The notes under the pieces were generated by a model. The model searched no databases, had not been told where the DNA came from, and saw nothing but the letters and a program-made list of their open reading frames with translations. A stretch of DNA of 64,000 nucleotides, from contig NC_135552.1 in assembly GCF_964340395.1 (NCBI RefSeq), positions 28,182,181 through 28,246,180 of the forward strand. Reading direction: 5' to 3'. Positions 1-26,700 of this stretch are shown in pieces; position 1 is the first letter of the stretch; every line of letters begins with the position of its first letter. This stretch comes from Glandiceps talaboti (Eukaryota; Hemichordata; Enteropneusta; Spengelidae). The position numbers were made by a program, and so were the translations under genes.

Positions 1-591
1 ATGATTTGAAAGTATTAGTTATGTACTTGTTTGTTTACTTTTATATTACTTTTTTAAAATTAAAACTTACCGATCGACACATAATTTTTAATGTTGTTAC
101 AATGAAAAACATAGAATTAGGTACACACATCCTTACCGGTAATACTGATGAACAGGTAAAGATAATTGCAATAAAAGGTATATATTAAATATATATAAAT
201 TAAATGTATAATATTCAGAGACCTATAAATTAAATTCCTCTTTCTACCATGGGGTATTTGTTTGTATACAAATAATTACCAGTTGAACAAAACAAGATTT
301 TACAGTATTCATACTCAAGCTGCAATGTCATAGTATATCACTTTAGCAAAAGCTAGCATTTTAACAATTAGTCACTCTCAGTTTGGAAAGTTCCTTATTA
401 CACATGTATGATGTATCTTTTAACCTCTACACCAATCTGTAAGCAGAAATTTGTTTGTATGGGCGCCAGTTCAGATGTAGAAGAGGCGATCAGAATAAAA
501 GCGTAAACATGTACCACGAAGGTCAATTCAGGCAAAATAACGAAGGTAAAATAGCAATGAACGATTAGCCGACATCTACATCGGATTTTAA

Positions 592-885
592 TCAGATTGC
601 TTCTACACCTAACTGGAACCCTCCCATTAAGGACATCATATGATGTGTACATAACATACCAAGTGCCTCAATTTCAATAGTTACTACATCAATGGTAGGT
701 GACATACAAAAAATGTGTATTCCTAAGTCTGACAACACTTGTTTGACTTCAAATAATTCTTTCACATCAATCAACGTTAAATGTCTACTCTGGCTGTCAT
801 CTATAGCTATTATTAATCTAAGAATCAATAATTCCTCACTTGACATTGAAATACATGCCTGCAGCACTACAATATCATTATTCAC
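592..885 (-). CDS. Unassigned candidate coding exon
   Basis: A 97-codon open stretch on the minus strand with protein-like composition, including SEELLILRLIIAIDDSQSRH and LFEVKQVLSDLGIHIF. A plausible acceptor CTGCAG precedes GCATGTATTTC inside it, so the exon may start near 860 rather than at 885. I do not recognise the family and found no neighbouring exons in the first kilobase. It could be one exon of a gene continuing past the left edge, or a chance open frame. Confidence 0.25.
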   Translation of the reverse strand: MNNDIVVLQACISMSSEELLILRLIIAIDDSQSRHLTLIDVKELFEVKQVLSDLGIHIFCMSPTIDVVTIEIEALGMLCTHHMMSLMGGFQLGVEAI

Positions 886-1129
886 ATATCTTTTAGAATT
901 TATAACGAATATTCAAAACTTTCAATTTTGTGACATTACACAAGTTTTGTTATCTTTGCAAGCTGGAAAATAAATTCAATGTATTTAAAAGTTTTCGATT
1001 TTAATTAAATATGGTCAAATTGATGTGAAGAACAACAAATTAGTGATTTAAGAATGAAAAATTAGCCTTGAGACATTTAGCAATCTGACCACCACCCCCA
1101 ATTAGAGTGACATGTGTGTTTATTTATTC

Positions 1130-1790
1130 ATACAGTACTTCCTCATATTACCTACAGCCTTGAGGTTTGGGTAATACTTATGCGTCACACTTGCACTGTG
1201 TTTTAACTACACAAAAAGTGATTGTTCAAACGATAGATTAAATCTTCCATGGACCATTCAGCCCCTTTGTTTTTTAAATTGCATATTCTAGATGTTTTCA
1301 AACTTCATAAATATTTAGTAGGCTCTTTTATTTATGGTTTGATCCACCAACAATCACTGCATTCTTTGTACGATTATTTCAGCATTCCTAAGTCACGACT
1401 ATGATACTCCCTCCATTCTGCTTTATATCAAAATCTATATCCATGTCATGCCAGGTCAAACCCAGGTCAATTTTCTATTTCTTTTTAGGGCGCAAAATAT
1501 TGGAATGACATCCCTCCCTGTCAACATAAAATTTATTTAATTCTTTATATTGTTTCAAACAAACCTTCAAACAACATCTATTGACGCAGTATAACTGATC
1601 AACTGTATATTTGTAATTTTAATCATGTGTTCATAATACATTATATATTTTGAGTCATGTTGAGTACCTTGCTGTGAATTTCTGTATATGTGAGGTGACA
1701 GGTCCAAACTAGCTGTAAGCTAGCTATTTCCTGACTCCCAATTTACCCAGTTATATTTATTTGGAGTAAATAAAACTGATTACTGTAAAT
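1130..1790 (+). mobile_element. LINE fragment, 3' end of ORF2 and 3' UTR
   Basis: Broken translation includes PCHARSNPGQFS followed by GAKYWNDIP, the usual C-terminal block of CR1/Jockey-type LINE reverse-transcriptase proteins. An AT-rich tail ends near AAATAAAACTG. The frame is interrupted by stops and shifts; the copy is dead. Confidence 0.6.
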
Positions 1791-1979
1791 GTTCAGCTCA
1801 GATGTCATAACCAAAGTGTGGAAAATAAAACGTTATCCACCTGACTAATAATAACTAAGATTATAACACCTTGACATATAAATTGTACCTACTGATAGTA
1901 CATGTACTGACAATACGACAAAAACACTTATCCACATGCATGATGGCCTTCATAGAATAATAGGTACCACTCATGTGAT

Positions 1980-2085
1980 TTCTTCACAACAAATAACAAT
2001 GCAGTCCTTTGTAATGCAAACTTCACAACAAATAACAATGCAGTCCTTTGTAATGCAAACTTCACAACAAATAACAATGCAGTCA
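1980..2085. repeat. 39-bp tandem repeat, almost 3 copies
   Basis: The unit CTTCACAACAAATAACAATG + CAGTCCTTTGTAATGCAAA repeats nearly perfectly. Confidence 0.85.
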
Positions 2086-2560
2086 TGGTCTTGTTGCTAG
2101 GCATATTTGCATTCACCTTTTTTGAAGTTTATTCACTTGCCTAACCATTCCTATAGTTATTTTTGTTATACATACACACCACCATCATTTAGCTGTTGCT
2201 ATGGGCATGGTCTTGTTGCTAGGCATATTTGCATACATTTTTTAATGTTCATTCGCTTGTCTATTCATTCTTGTTATCTTTGCAATAGTCACTACCATTT
2301 GGCTGTCACTATGGGCGTGGTCTTGTTGCCAGGCATATTTGCATACATTTTGGAAATCTTTATTCATTTGCCTACCCTTCCCAGTTTTCATCTTGGCAAT
2401 GTAAACCATCATTTGGCTGTTGCTGTGGGCGTGGTCTTGTTGCTAAGGATATTTGCATACATTTAAAAAATCTTCATTGAACTTTAACCTACCCATCCCT
2501 GTTGATATCTTTGTAATGTGCATTACTAGGGGCATGGGCATGGTTGCTAGGGCCAGCTGT
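2085..2560. repeat. Degenerate tandem repeat of about 115 bp, 4 copies
   Basis: Each copy has GGTCTTGTTGCTAGGCATAT followed by TTGCATACATTT and an AT-rich spacer, with increasing divergence to the right. Downstream sequence to about 2950 looks like further repeat-derived DNA. Confidence 0.6.
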
Positions 2561-3034
2561 GTCAAATTGCTTTGGCGAATAACAGCAGAATAACACCTCC
2601 AGAAAGAGCCCCACCAAGTTTCAGCTCGATTCAATACAACATACATATTTTGAGATAAGTTTTTGACTGAAATTGAGATTTTTAGACCTAATTTGTATAT
2701 TGCTGATGGGATCATCATGTTGTGAACACATCTTCATCTACACATCTTCAGATACATCCTCATTAAATTTCAGCCAAATCTGCTCAGTTTTGGAATCATA
2801 GATTTTTTACCAAAAAGACACATTTTCAGACCTAATTTGCATATCACTTTTTGGATCATGTCATGAACAATTCTTTCTTTCTTTGTCAAGTTTTTTGACC
2901 AAAAATGACATTTTTTGACCAATGTCATACACCTGTAATGCAATCATTTTGCTTTGAACAATTTCTCAACTAGACATCACAAGTAATGTTTCCACTAAAT
3001 ACCAAGGCAATCGGTGTGGTGTTTTTTGAGTCAT

Positions 3035-3128
<94 letters not shown>
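3035..3128. repeat. (AC)n microsatellite
   Basis: An uninterrupted AC dinucleotide run of about 94 bp. Confidence 0.97.
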
Positions 3129-3130
<2 letters not shown>

Positions 3131-4258
3131 TGCTGTAACTAGAAATAGTGAGCCTTTATCAGTGGGCATGTCAAATTACATTACTTTAGAGGGCACACTG
3201 GTTCATGTGGTCAAATATATATGGGAGTCTGGTATAAGGTTGCATTGAAGAAGTACTGTACCTAACTAACACTGGGACAGTGTACGCTCCAAACAAAGAA
3301 TTCAAATATATGTATAATTTGTAGGTTATTGTATTTTTAAGCAATATCCTAACTTAACTTACACCATAATATCAAGAAGTGTATATATTTTCAAACACAT
3401 TCATACTTGCCCTGTTACACCACAGACCCTCCCTCCCCACCAACAGACAAGCAGCTCTTGTCATAATTCATTAAAATCATACTACCGATAGATGTACCCT
3501 TGTTGCCATGCAATAGATATTCATTTTGAACATAAATTTACCCATGGGAATAAGGCATATGGACAAATAGTATGTTTTTTTGATTGGTGAGATAATTAAT
3601 TTTTTTTAATATCCATAGTCATTGGGTCATAAAATTAGGTTATAAAAATAATAACTTTGGTATCATAAATTACAAATGACTGCATGTTTCCACTAAGGTC
3701 TAAATACTACACCCATATTCACTTTCACTTTTCCTGATGTGTGATGTGTTATCTGATCTGACGAATCACATCTTCCACCAAAAAGTACATGAAATACGTT
3801 GAATAACCATAGCTGCAGTAACTATATCTTTGTTTATGTTTGCAGTAATTTCAAACCTTTTTTCTTTTTCATTTTATTTGGTGTGTTTTAACACTTTTCT
3901 TTCCGTCACGGTTTACTGCCTCAGTGTGAATTGATCTGACTCGGCTTCGGACTAGCACACTGTAGATATTTTTCACAACTAGAAAATTTTGCACACGGTC
4001 TATGTTTTTACTAACTACCAGACTGGCACATTATATTCATGTATAAGAAGACATTTTAGTCATTACTTATTTTTACATTTTTGTTTTTCAGCGAAATAAA
4101 GCAGAAATGTGTCTTTGGTAGAAATGTCCAGGTTTACAGGGTACTCTGTGCTGTTGTTCCATTTACATTGTAAATATACATGTAAGTTTGTAACAAATGA
4201 ATGAGTCATTGACATAGAAGTAGGAGTAACCTAATTTGTAAGTGTGACTGTTAGTCAT

Positions 4259-4353
4259 ATTGTATCTGTATCTGTATCTGTATCTGTATCTGACCTGTAT
4301 CTGTATCTATATCTGAATCTATATGTGTATCTGAATCTATCTATCTGTGTATC

Positions 4354-4400
<47 letters not shown>

Positions 4401-4471
4401 GTATCTGAATCTATCTATCTGTATCTATATCTATATCTATATCTATATCTATATCTGAATCTATATTTGTA
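4259..4471. repeat. (TATCTG)n / (TATC)n / (ATATCT)n compound microsatellite
   Basis: Hexamer and tetramer repeats grade into one another along about 210 bp. Confidence 0.9.
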
Positions 4472-4859
4472 TCCTAGACATACAAGCACCAATACTGATT
4501 GTCCTCTACATAGTCAAGGGTTGTGTATGGGGGCAATATTACGATCAAAGTACTAAGGGGCCTAGTATTGATAACATTCCGTGCAGTTTTGAAGGCTTGT
4601 GTGTTGGGTGCATAGCGAACTTCTTGATGTAGTGAGTGCCGTAGTGGTAGTGTTTTGGGATATAATGAATGTCAATAGCAGTCTTTGTTTGTGGTTATCA
4701 CTTTGTATTTATGAATGTCTGATTGCCTGGTCTGTACTGAGCGTGAAGTATTTGATGATTGAAGTTATTCGTTAATGTTGTTTGGTGTGAATCCATATAT
4801 ATTGTGATTAAGCGTGAATTATTAATTTATAGTGCTTCGATCCTGAAGTGATTCCCATT

Positions 4860-5240
4860 TGATTTTGTTCAATATACTGGCAGTGATACTTGATTCCCTC
4901 CTGTAGTCTCCAGTCCAACAGCAAAACGAGCAGCACGATGTTGTATTCTTTCAATTTTTATATTACTATCTGACTTATAATGAGGGTCCCAAATAGCAGA
5001 GCATATTCCAGTCGAGGTCTGACCATGGATGTGTTAGGGGGATACATCCTAATACATCCATGGTCTGACCAACGATTTGTAGACTATGGGCTATGGCTTT
5101 GGTATGTGTATCGAAATGATACATGTTTCTCTTCAGAAGACCGAGCATTTGATTTGCAGACGGTGCACGCGTTTCGCTCAAGCAAGGAGAAAGACTTCCC
5201 GCAAATATTGTATCACTTTGCAGTCGTTTGGTTTCGATCC
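4860..5240 (-). mobile_element. LINE fragment, reverse-transcriptase thumb region
   Basis: On the minus strand it reads RLEYA, then after a one-base shift WDPHYKSDSNIKIERIQHRA, the typical thumb-region block of CR1/Jockey-type LINEs. Upstream on the same strand are NQMLGLLKRN and, in another frame, the remains of the SLVRP motif. The copy carries an inverted duplication at 5016-5070 and has no intact frame. Confidence 0.6.
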
Positions 5241-6439
5241 AACAATCGTACACGGCGTTAAAATTAAGAGTTGAGACATTTGTGTATTAAACGAAAACAC
5301 TAAAGTACACACATTTACTCGTACAGTTTTACGGATTACATAACAAACAAACGGATGTGTATGCGGATGTTTGCATGTAATTATAGACATGATACACAAG
5401 CCTACGTCGGAGAGATAGGAGAGCTCGAGAGGAAAGTAGGACCTCTCTGGTGCTACGATCTTTCACTGACCATCATGGTAATTCCGCCGTAATTACCGTG
5501 CCAGAATGTGACTCGTTCGCAAAATTAAAGTACAAATGGATTTCGAAAAATCTTCAAAAAGGGCGGACATCGTCCGTTCAATGCTTTGGGAAAGTGTTTA
5601 GTTTTGCGTCGCACACGATACAAACCGCACTCTAATATCTACGTTAACCCCAGAGTAACTCCATCCATCGGAAAATTTCGTAAAATTCTTACCTTCCATC
5701 GTTGACTAGGGCAAGACAAATCACCAATAAAATACGGAATAAGCAATTATGTTGAGACGACACACAGCAAGAGCACTTGTGAAAAACAGTGCCACGAACA
5801 CGCAGAGGTACGTATAACAATCGAAATGATGACGTAAATGGAAACTTTTGTTATTTTAAGACTCCCCAGCTCTCTCTTTTTATTTTTAAAGACCAAGTCT
5901 GCTGACAGGCGCCGGTCACCAGCGCGTCATAGACCGTTGAAAGCACAGGCACTCGAATCAACGTGTATGATTAAAAAAAAAATATGTATGTCTTATTTAC
6001 ATATAATACAAAATACATATTTTTTTCTACACGTTGATTGGAGTGCCTGTGGTTGAAAGTGAACCCCGTTAGATTGATTGCAGTAACACAACAAAGGTCT
6101 CTCATAGCTCTGGATTCTCAGAAATTATTATCGTCGTCCTGTACGTGCGGATGTCGGACGTTTACCCTTTGTTCGAAGAAAAACAAATTGAAATACCAGT
6201 AATAGCAAATCAGAATTATCACTAAAGTCAAGAAAGAACAGTTTTCGAAGGGAGCCTCCAGTAAATTACAGGGGCGGGGAATGGGATTCCGGGAATCAGG
6301 CTCCATCGCCGGGCTGTTGCGTAAAATTTGACCCTCCATTCAGTAGTGTCAAGAAGTCGGCCTCCTCAATTTTCTTATTCTAAACAGATCAAAGATCTTC
6401 AAAACGTGTCAGAAATGTCAAAGGACCCCGTCAGTATCT
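5241..6439. other. Intergenic stretch, higher in CpG, no gene seen
   Basis: Short open frames only, none with a recognisable family. A short inverted pair (AATCAACGTGTA near 5956 and TACACGTTGATT near 6028) flanks an AT-rich core and may be another small fold-back element. Confidence 0.4.
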
Positions 6440-6974
6440 TATCAATATCAGAAGTATAAAGCTGAAAATTACAGACCAATCTCGCTTTACATGTGTATGC
6501 TGTAAACTTCTGGAACACATAGTAACAAAACACATCATGAACCATGCAGAATCAAATAATATCCTTTACCCATTACAACATGGATTCAGGCAGCGTCGAT
6601 CCTGTGAAACTCAACTACTTGAGCTCATAGATGTTCTAGTTATGGACTTTTCCAAGGCCTTCGACAGAGTCAGTCTCAACCTGTTGGTACATAAGTTACA
6701 TCACTTTGGTATAAGAGGTAAAACCCTAAATTGGATACAATCTTTCCTACTTCATCGTACCCAAATAGTTGTCACAGATGGTGAAACATCGGACACTATA
6801 GTAAATGAATCAAGGGTCCCACAAGGGTCTGTATTGGGACCGTCACTGTTCCTATTCTACATTTATACATGTAACGACATACACGAAGACCTGAACTCCA
6901 CTATACGCCCGTTTGCAGATGACACAATAGCATACCTTACCATTACATCAGAAGCTGATAAAGCAAACTGTTAA
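6440..6974 (+). mobile_element. LINE fragment, reverse-transcriptase palm with internal deletion
   Basis: Starts near AENYRPIS (finger motif) and runs through LYPLQHGFRQRRSCETQLLE, MDFSKAFDRV, SRVPQGSVLGP and the catalytic FADDT. A segment of the usual length between the GFR block and the MDFSKAFD block is missing. A frameshift lies upstream of 6537 and the frame stops at 6972. It belongs to a CR1/Jockey-type non-LTR lineage; the exact clade is not determined. It may be a sister copy of the two other fragments in the first 7 kb. Confidence 0.75.
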
Positions 6975-7497
6975 TGTAAGTGATCTCTGGCCAATTATAA
7001 GATTAGGAATGTTTTAATTTAGATAAGACTTATGAATGGACAAGGCGTCTTTATTTAGTCAATAAAGAAAAGAGAGAATTACACACAGCCTCAGATAGTC
7101 TATCAGCTAGCCCTTGGATGTTCTTCCGATAAAATAGGACACACAGCCGAACAACGCTATCGAGGATGGAACATCCGAGTTCAAGCCCTCACATGCGAAC
7201 TTCGTTCGCTTATAGTTATAGCATCGAAAGAAAGCCCGAACGTCTAGCAGCAAGACTAAGCCTCAGACTGCTAGTGGTCTGAGAGCAAAGTAACCAGGGA
7301 AAGAAAAAGTTATAGTTTTAAAACTCAATGAGTGAATTGATCAATATCACAAAATAAGTTATATTGCACCACAAAAAATGATCATTCAATTGATCATTCA
7401 ACCAAATAATAAATTAACCGATCGACCAATCAGTTACATGCTTGCTGCCTCCTGTGGTTACACCAACAGTTTGCTTTATCTCTTATCTAGTGGGAGA

Positions 7498-7632
7498 TTA
7501 TCACACACTGAATAAACATCAACACTCAACCATGCACAGAAGCTCAGACTAATTTTAATGGTGGTCTGAGATAGAAGAGAGTTCTCGTCTATACTAGTCT
7601 GTGCATGGCTGAGCGTTTATTCAGTGTGATAA
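7498..7632. mobile_element. Fold-back MITE-like element, 135 bp
   Basis: Termini TTATCACAC and GTGTGATAA begin inverted repeats of about 38 bp that share TGAATAAAC and CATGCACAGA blocks. An inner hairpin (CTCAGAC...GTCTGAG) fills the centre. A TA target duplication is possible if the ends are read as TCACAC/GTGTGA. It has no coding capacity. Confidence 0.65.
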
Positions 7633-8380
7633 TAAAATATCTTTGTGCTTGTGTTTATTTTTATTTATTTAAACCTGTTATTAGTATACTGTAAATTTTG
7701 TTTGAAATGTTATAGCAGAACCATTTCATTGTATAATGTTGCAGCCATTCCTTATTATCAAATGAAGTTATCACCAAAATCACAGTTGCGCCCATTCTTT
7801 GAATTTATCTACAGAGTCATTTGTACCCATCTATAACACACAGGTCATATGATTCTTATTGTACAACACTAAGGGTGTCTAATACAATGTCATTTCTTAA
7901 AACAATACATGATACTCACTTTTTTAATTGCTTTATTTTCCATAAAATTCAAATACACATGTACAGCTACAAGAGATACAGCCAAAATACTGTTAAAGTT
8001 TGGACATAAATGTTCTCACCCCATATCAAATATATATTCCACTACAAGTACACTGTAAATACAGTGTTTATATTGTCAGTTTTCATTTCTGATGTCATGT
8101 GACACATTCTTGGTACATACTTTTAACAGTTCAGCTCCTTTAGAACAATGTACACTACTTTGTGGAAAACATAATATTGGACTATACTTAATACTCCACT
8201 CTGCTTATACACAACTCTTTCATACTAAGCTTCGTAGGATAAACAACAAACAATGTGTCACGTTTCACCTGGCCACTGGAAATGTATTTATATGATGGTT
8301 GACAGCTTGTCTTTGTATCTATAGCACACTTTTCTGGAATAAGACTATTTTCCAAATAATTATACCAGTCTCTTGTAACA

Positions 8381-8386
8381 TTTATT
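8381..8386 (-). terminator. SF3B1: Candidate SF3B1 polyadenylation signal
   Basis: AATAAA on the minus strand about 760 nt after the SF3B1 stop. A second signal at 7932-7937 would give a 1.2-kb 3' UTR. The choice cannot be made from sequence alone. Confidence 0.35.
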
Positions 8387-9144
8387 ACCAGAGGAAAGAT
8401 ACGTAAATCAGTCAGATTTGCTCATTAAAAAATTTGCCCTTTCCCTAGAAAAACACATCCGGTAAAAAAATGGCTACATACAAGAAAAGTTTGGTGTGCA
8501 CGGTTATTTTACCTTTTAAGTTAAAATTACATATATTTGAACAACTGGCATTTAAGATGGAACAGACTGTAGTGTAAATTGATCAAAATAGGAATGATAT
8601 CAACAGATATCTATGTTAAGTATATGTAGTGAGACATTGGATGATTACAGGTTTGATACAAGTTTAGTTTTACAAAATCCACAAAAAATAAGGAAAACAT
8701 AAACATGAAGTTTTCATCAAGTTGTGTAGGAGTACACTAGTTAAACATTGTGAATTTGACAAAACTTGATATCACGGAGCAAGAAGTGTTAACCAAACTA
8801 ACTAACTTTACTTTTCACCAGTATTGGTCGTCCACAGGTCACAGCATAGTTGTATTTGTATGAACATCACGCCAGTAGTAAGTCAAACCAAAAGTAAGAC
8901 TGTATGGAAACTTTTAGAAATATCTCGGTTCAACCCATGGAATCATATATATACAAAGGTAATGCAAGTAGTCCAATTCAGATTTGAAGCATTTACGATG
9001 AGAATTATCCTTGTACCATCATAGAACTTTGCACTGGACTGTTCACTGGGCTGCTTTTAGTCTTCAAGTCTGCAATACAACCATCTGAGTTGATCAAATC
9101 AACTTTTGATAATAATAAAATTTTCCTGTATACAAAGCCCTCTT

Positions 9145-23440
<14,296 letters not shown>

Positions 23441-23775
23441 ATTTGCAAATATATTCAACGTGTGGTTGACGTCCGTCGGGTATGTTCGGAAAATGTGATA
23501 CAACACCAGTTATATTTATTATGTCTGTTATTCACAGAAATATTAACACTTCATGTATAATTGTGTGGCGCTACGTATGTTCTTATTGCTGCTCTATAGC
23601 CTAGTAAGAGTTAAAAGTTGGGATTTGTCAATTTTATGCATTTCGGATACTTTCGGATAGTATTCGACAACTTCCCATAAATTACCGACTACCACAGTTC
23701 CCGTTTTCGTGACCTTTGTGTGTCACGTGATCTTGTGACGTATTTGCCGGTATTGTACTAGATTCATACAGAAAG
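23441..23775. promoter_or_regulatory. Divergent promoter region of SF3B1 and COQ10
   Basis: Only 335 bp separate the two opposed start codons. The stretch holds a palindromic E-box TCACGTGA (23723-23730) and a CRE-like TGACGTA (23736-23742). No TATA box is evident. The two genes are also head-to-head in human (SF3B1/COQ10B). Confidence 0.7.
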
Positions 23776-26700
23776 ATGGCGAGCAATAAGGCCGTATTGA
23801 CCGCCTCTTTAGGTCATCGGATTTTACGGTTATTGAAGACTGAAACACAAATTTTAAGCCAAAGCAGGTAGGTTGTGATTGTGGGAATAACCTTGCTCTT
23901 TAGAATCGACGAACCGGATCTTATGTGTTTAACGGTCGCACCGCGGCCGTACCGGTGCCGCTTGCGCTTGTGAACATTACGTGATCGTGATCGAACATGG
24001 CAAGGTCATCGCGACCGAAGAATAAAACTTTACGGTTATATCTCAGAACTATGCGGTTTTACATGGTTAACTCTAAAGGTCGTGATGATTACGTTATACA
24101 GTTTCAAGGATGTCACTACACAAGTTGTAGCAGTCTATCACTGAAACCGAACCTTCTGATTCGATTCTTGAATATATCAGCCCTGCACAATTCCACCATA
24201 TGAGTCGTACTAGTCCTGCTTACATGACGGTGCACGAGTCTGTATTACTGACTTGAGGGGGAGGGACAATTGTCAGAATCGAGTCCCGAATTCCTCCGTA
24301 TGCGAGCAGGACTAGAGTCGTACCAAATACCCACTCATGGCTCTATTATTGAGATAAGAGATTATTTAGATCCATGCGCTATTAAAGTTAACCACAACAG
24401 TTTGTATTTATACCGACAGTCACAAGAACCAGGCCAATTTCAAATTTTGATATGTTAGTAATTACATATTGTAAGTCATACAACTTACAAGGCTTGAATT
24501 GGAAGGGGGGGGGGTAATAATTTAATGTTTGGAGGGGAATTTTGAAGTGAGAACTAAACTATGTCTGCAGTTCGAATATATATTCAACAGTTTTAATTGT
24601 TTTCTTTCAGGCTTATATGTACATGTACATGTTTACCAACAACATATAACAGTGGATTGGTGAAGCCATCAACATTGTCAGTACCAACCTCAGTACATCA
24701 TGTATCATCTCGTACATTTTTATCTAATTTAATACCGAAACCATTCACAAATAAGAAAAAGGAATATTCTGAAAGAAGGATATTAGGGTAAGTATTTCTG
24801 TATGAAAACAGGGAAAGTGATTGCCTTGTGACTTGTGAACTTTTGGTGATGCACAATTGTGAAGTCACAAACAGTATTATTAATACTATTATTAATTACT
24901 TAGTATCACATGTTGACAACTGAACCAGAAAAGTCTAGAGTTCATATCGCTGCAGAATTTTTATGAAATAAAGTTAATATTGGAGGTTTGGGTTTTCTTA
25001 TTTCAATCATTACCATGTATTTCGTGAGGGAAGGAAGACTACATGTATGTTAAGTGACAAATGTTAAAATGGAAGAAAATTAACACATACATGTACAGAC
25101 TGAGATAAAGTGTTCTAAGTTATTACATAATACTCTATTTTCTATGACTGGTTCTGACTATTAGAAATAGTTGAATCAAAATGATAGTTGTTTACATGCT
25201 ACAAAGTTAACAATCATCAAAACTTTCAGGATACCCTTTTTGTGTAATAATTTGTGTTTATGAGAAATTTGTGACATGAAATTGATGAATAACACCCTGT
25301 GGAGCAGTCTGTGGTGATGAGTAGACAGTTGACCCACATTACTTGACCTTTCCTCATTTACATAACACAGGCTGTCATTGTTGTACACTGTCATGAAATC
25401 TATTGTACTCTCTTGTGTGTAATGTGATGTAATAGGGAAGAAGTACCAAGAACTGAACCCATCTTGAGTTCATTTGAAATTCGTGACATACTGAGCCCCA
25501 ATTTTGCCCAAATTTGAGACTCGTTGCTGTATGTGGAAGTATCACCCAGATTGGTGATACCTTTATACTGCATTGTCATACCCTGTCTGTTTGTCTTTAC
25601 TGCTTATATCATGCAGCCCTATCAGTTATCAGTGACCACTTCATTGGCTGATATTGTGATACACATTCCCTATATCTGTGATAGAGGTACCATGAGTTGC
25701 AGGAGTCTGGACATATCATATCTTACCAGACTACCTACCTGTATACTCCATGGTAAAATCTTTCAGAGTTCCACACCAAAAGAAATCTATGAAAGCCACA
25801 CCTCTGTTATCCCTAAGATGGAACCAGGTCACTTCTCCCCCCCCCCCCCCCCCAGCTGTTTCAACCTCAGTTAACTGAGTTATTTCTACCCTCTATTCAA
25901 GCAACCCTGTTCTCTTCAACCCTCATACCTTGTTCACTTCAACCTCCTACTATAAAAGCACATTGTGTTTCATATCAAAATGGCATTAACATTGTTGTCT
26001 CTGGGTGAATTGCCGAACTGTGATAATAGAAATGAAAAACTGTTACCAAGGTAACAAGCAAAGCTTCAACGTGCTGTGCAAAATTTGACAAATAAATAGC
26101 AAGATTGTGTAAACTGTTTTGTGAGATAAATTAAACAAAATCATAATTTGTTCTGTGTACATGTATATGGCAAAACTAAATTATTCTAACAGTTTACACG
26201 CATCTTTAAAATTTGTTTTCCTCATTTATTTTGCAGGTACTCAATGGAAGAGATGTATGAGATTGTCGCCGATGTAGAACATTACAACGAATTTGTACCA
26301 TGGTGTTTGAAATCTGATATTATAGCCAGGAAAGCAGGTAGCATGAAAGCTGGCCTGGAGATTGGATTCCCACCACTCATAGAGAAATATACATCAGTTG
26401 TAACATTAGCTAAGCCTCACATGGTGAAGGTGAGAAATGGACATAGTGTATCAAAATATGGAAATGCTGTGATGCATTTTGTAGTACTGTCATGTATTGT
26501 ATAATCTGAAGATGCTACACATCCATGATTGATGAAAGTGACGTCTTTTTTCGTACACATGCCGTACATACCCCACCATACAAACATTCACTGGACATGA
26601 AATAATACATGTTCAAAGAATTGACCAATGAGTTGTGTAACTCTCTCAACTCCCTGTGGAACACACAATCCTTGCTGTCATTTTAATAATAGGCATATTA

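Larger units (their letters stand above)
2951..4859. other. Intergenic stretch without a recognisable gene
   Basis: AT-rich DNA with the two microsatellites listed separately. I see no supported exon, RNA gene or complete element. Confidence 0.6.
6975..9144. other. Spacer and probable SF3B1 3' UTR
   Basis: 6975-7497 shows no gene. From about 7930 or 8380 up to 9144 is most likely SF3B1 3' UTR, judged only from minus-strand AATAAA signals. Confidence 0.4.

Noticed and set aside
2966-3248. Cys-Val or Thr-His repeat proteins over AC runs (also near 61731-62055 and 43185-43540)
   Set aside because: They are translations of AC/GT and TA microsatellites.
23997-24203. Alternative COQ10 first exon starting at the ATG at 23997
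   Set aside because: It faintly resembles exon 1 (MA-S, then LRLYLR) but lacks a donor in a phase that joins exon 2. The exon at 23776-23867 fits in phase and position.
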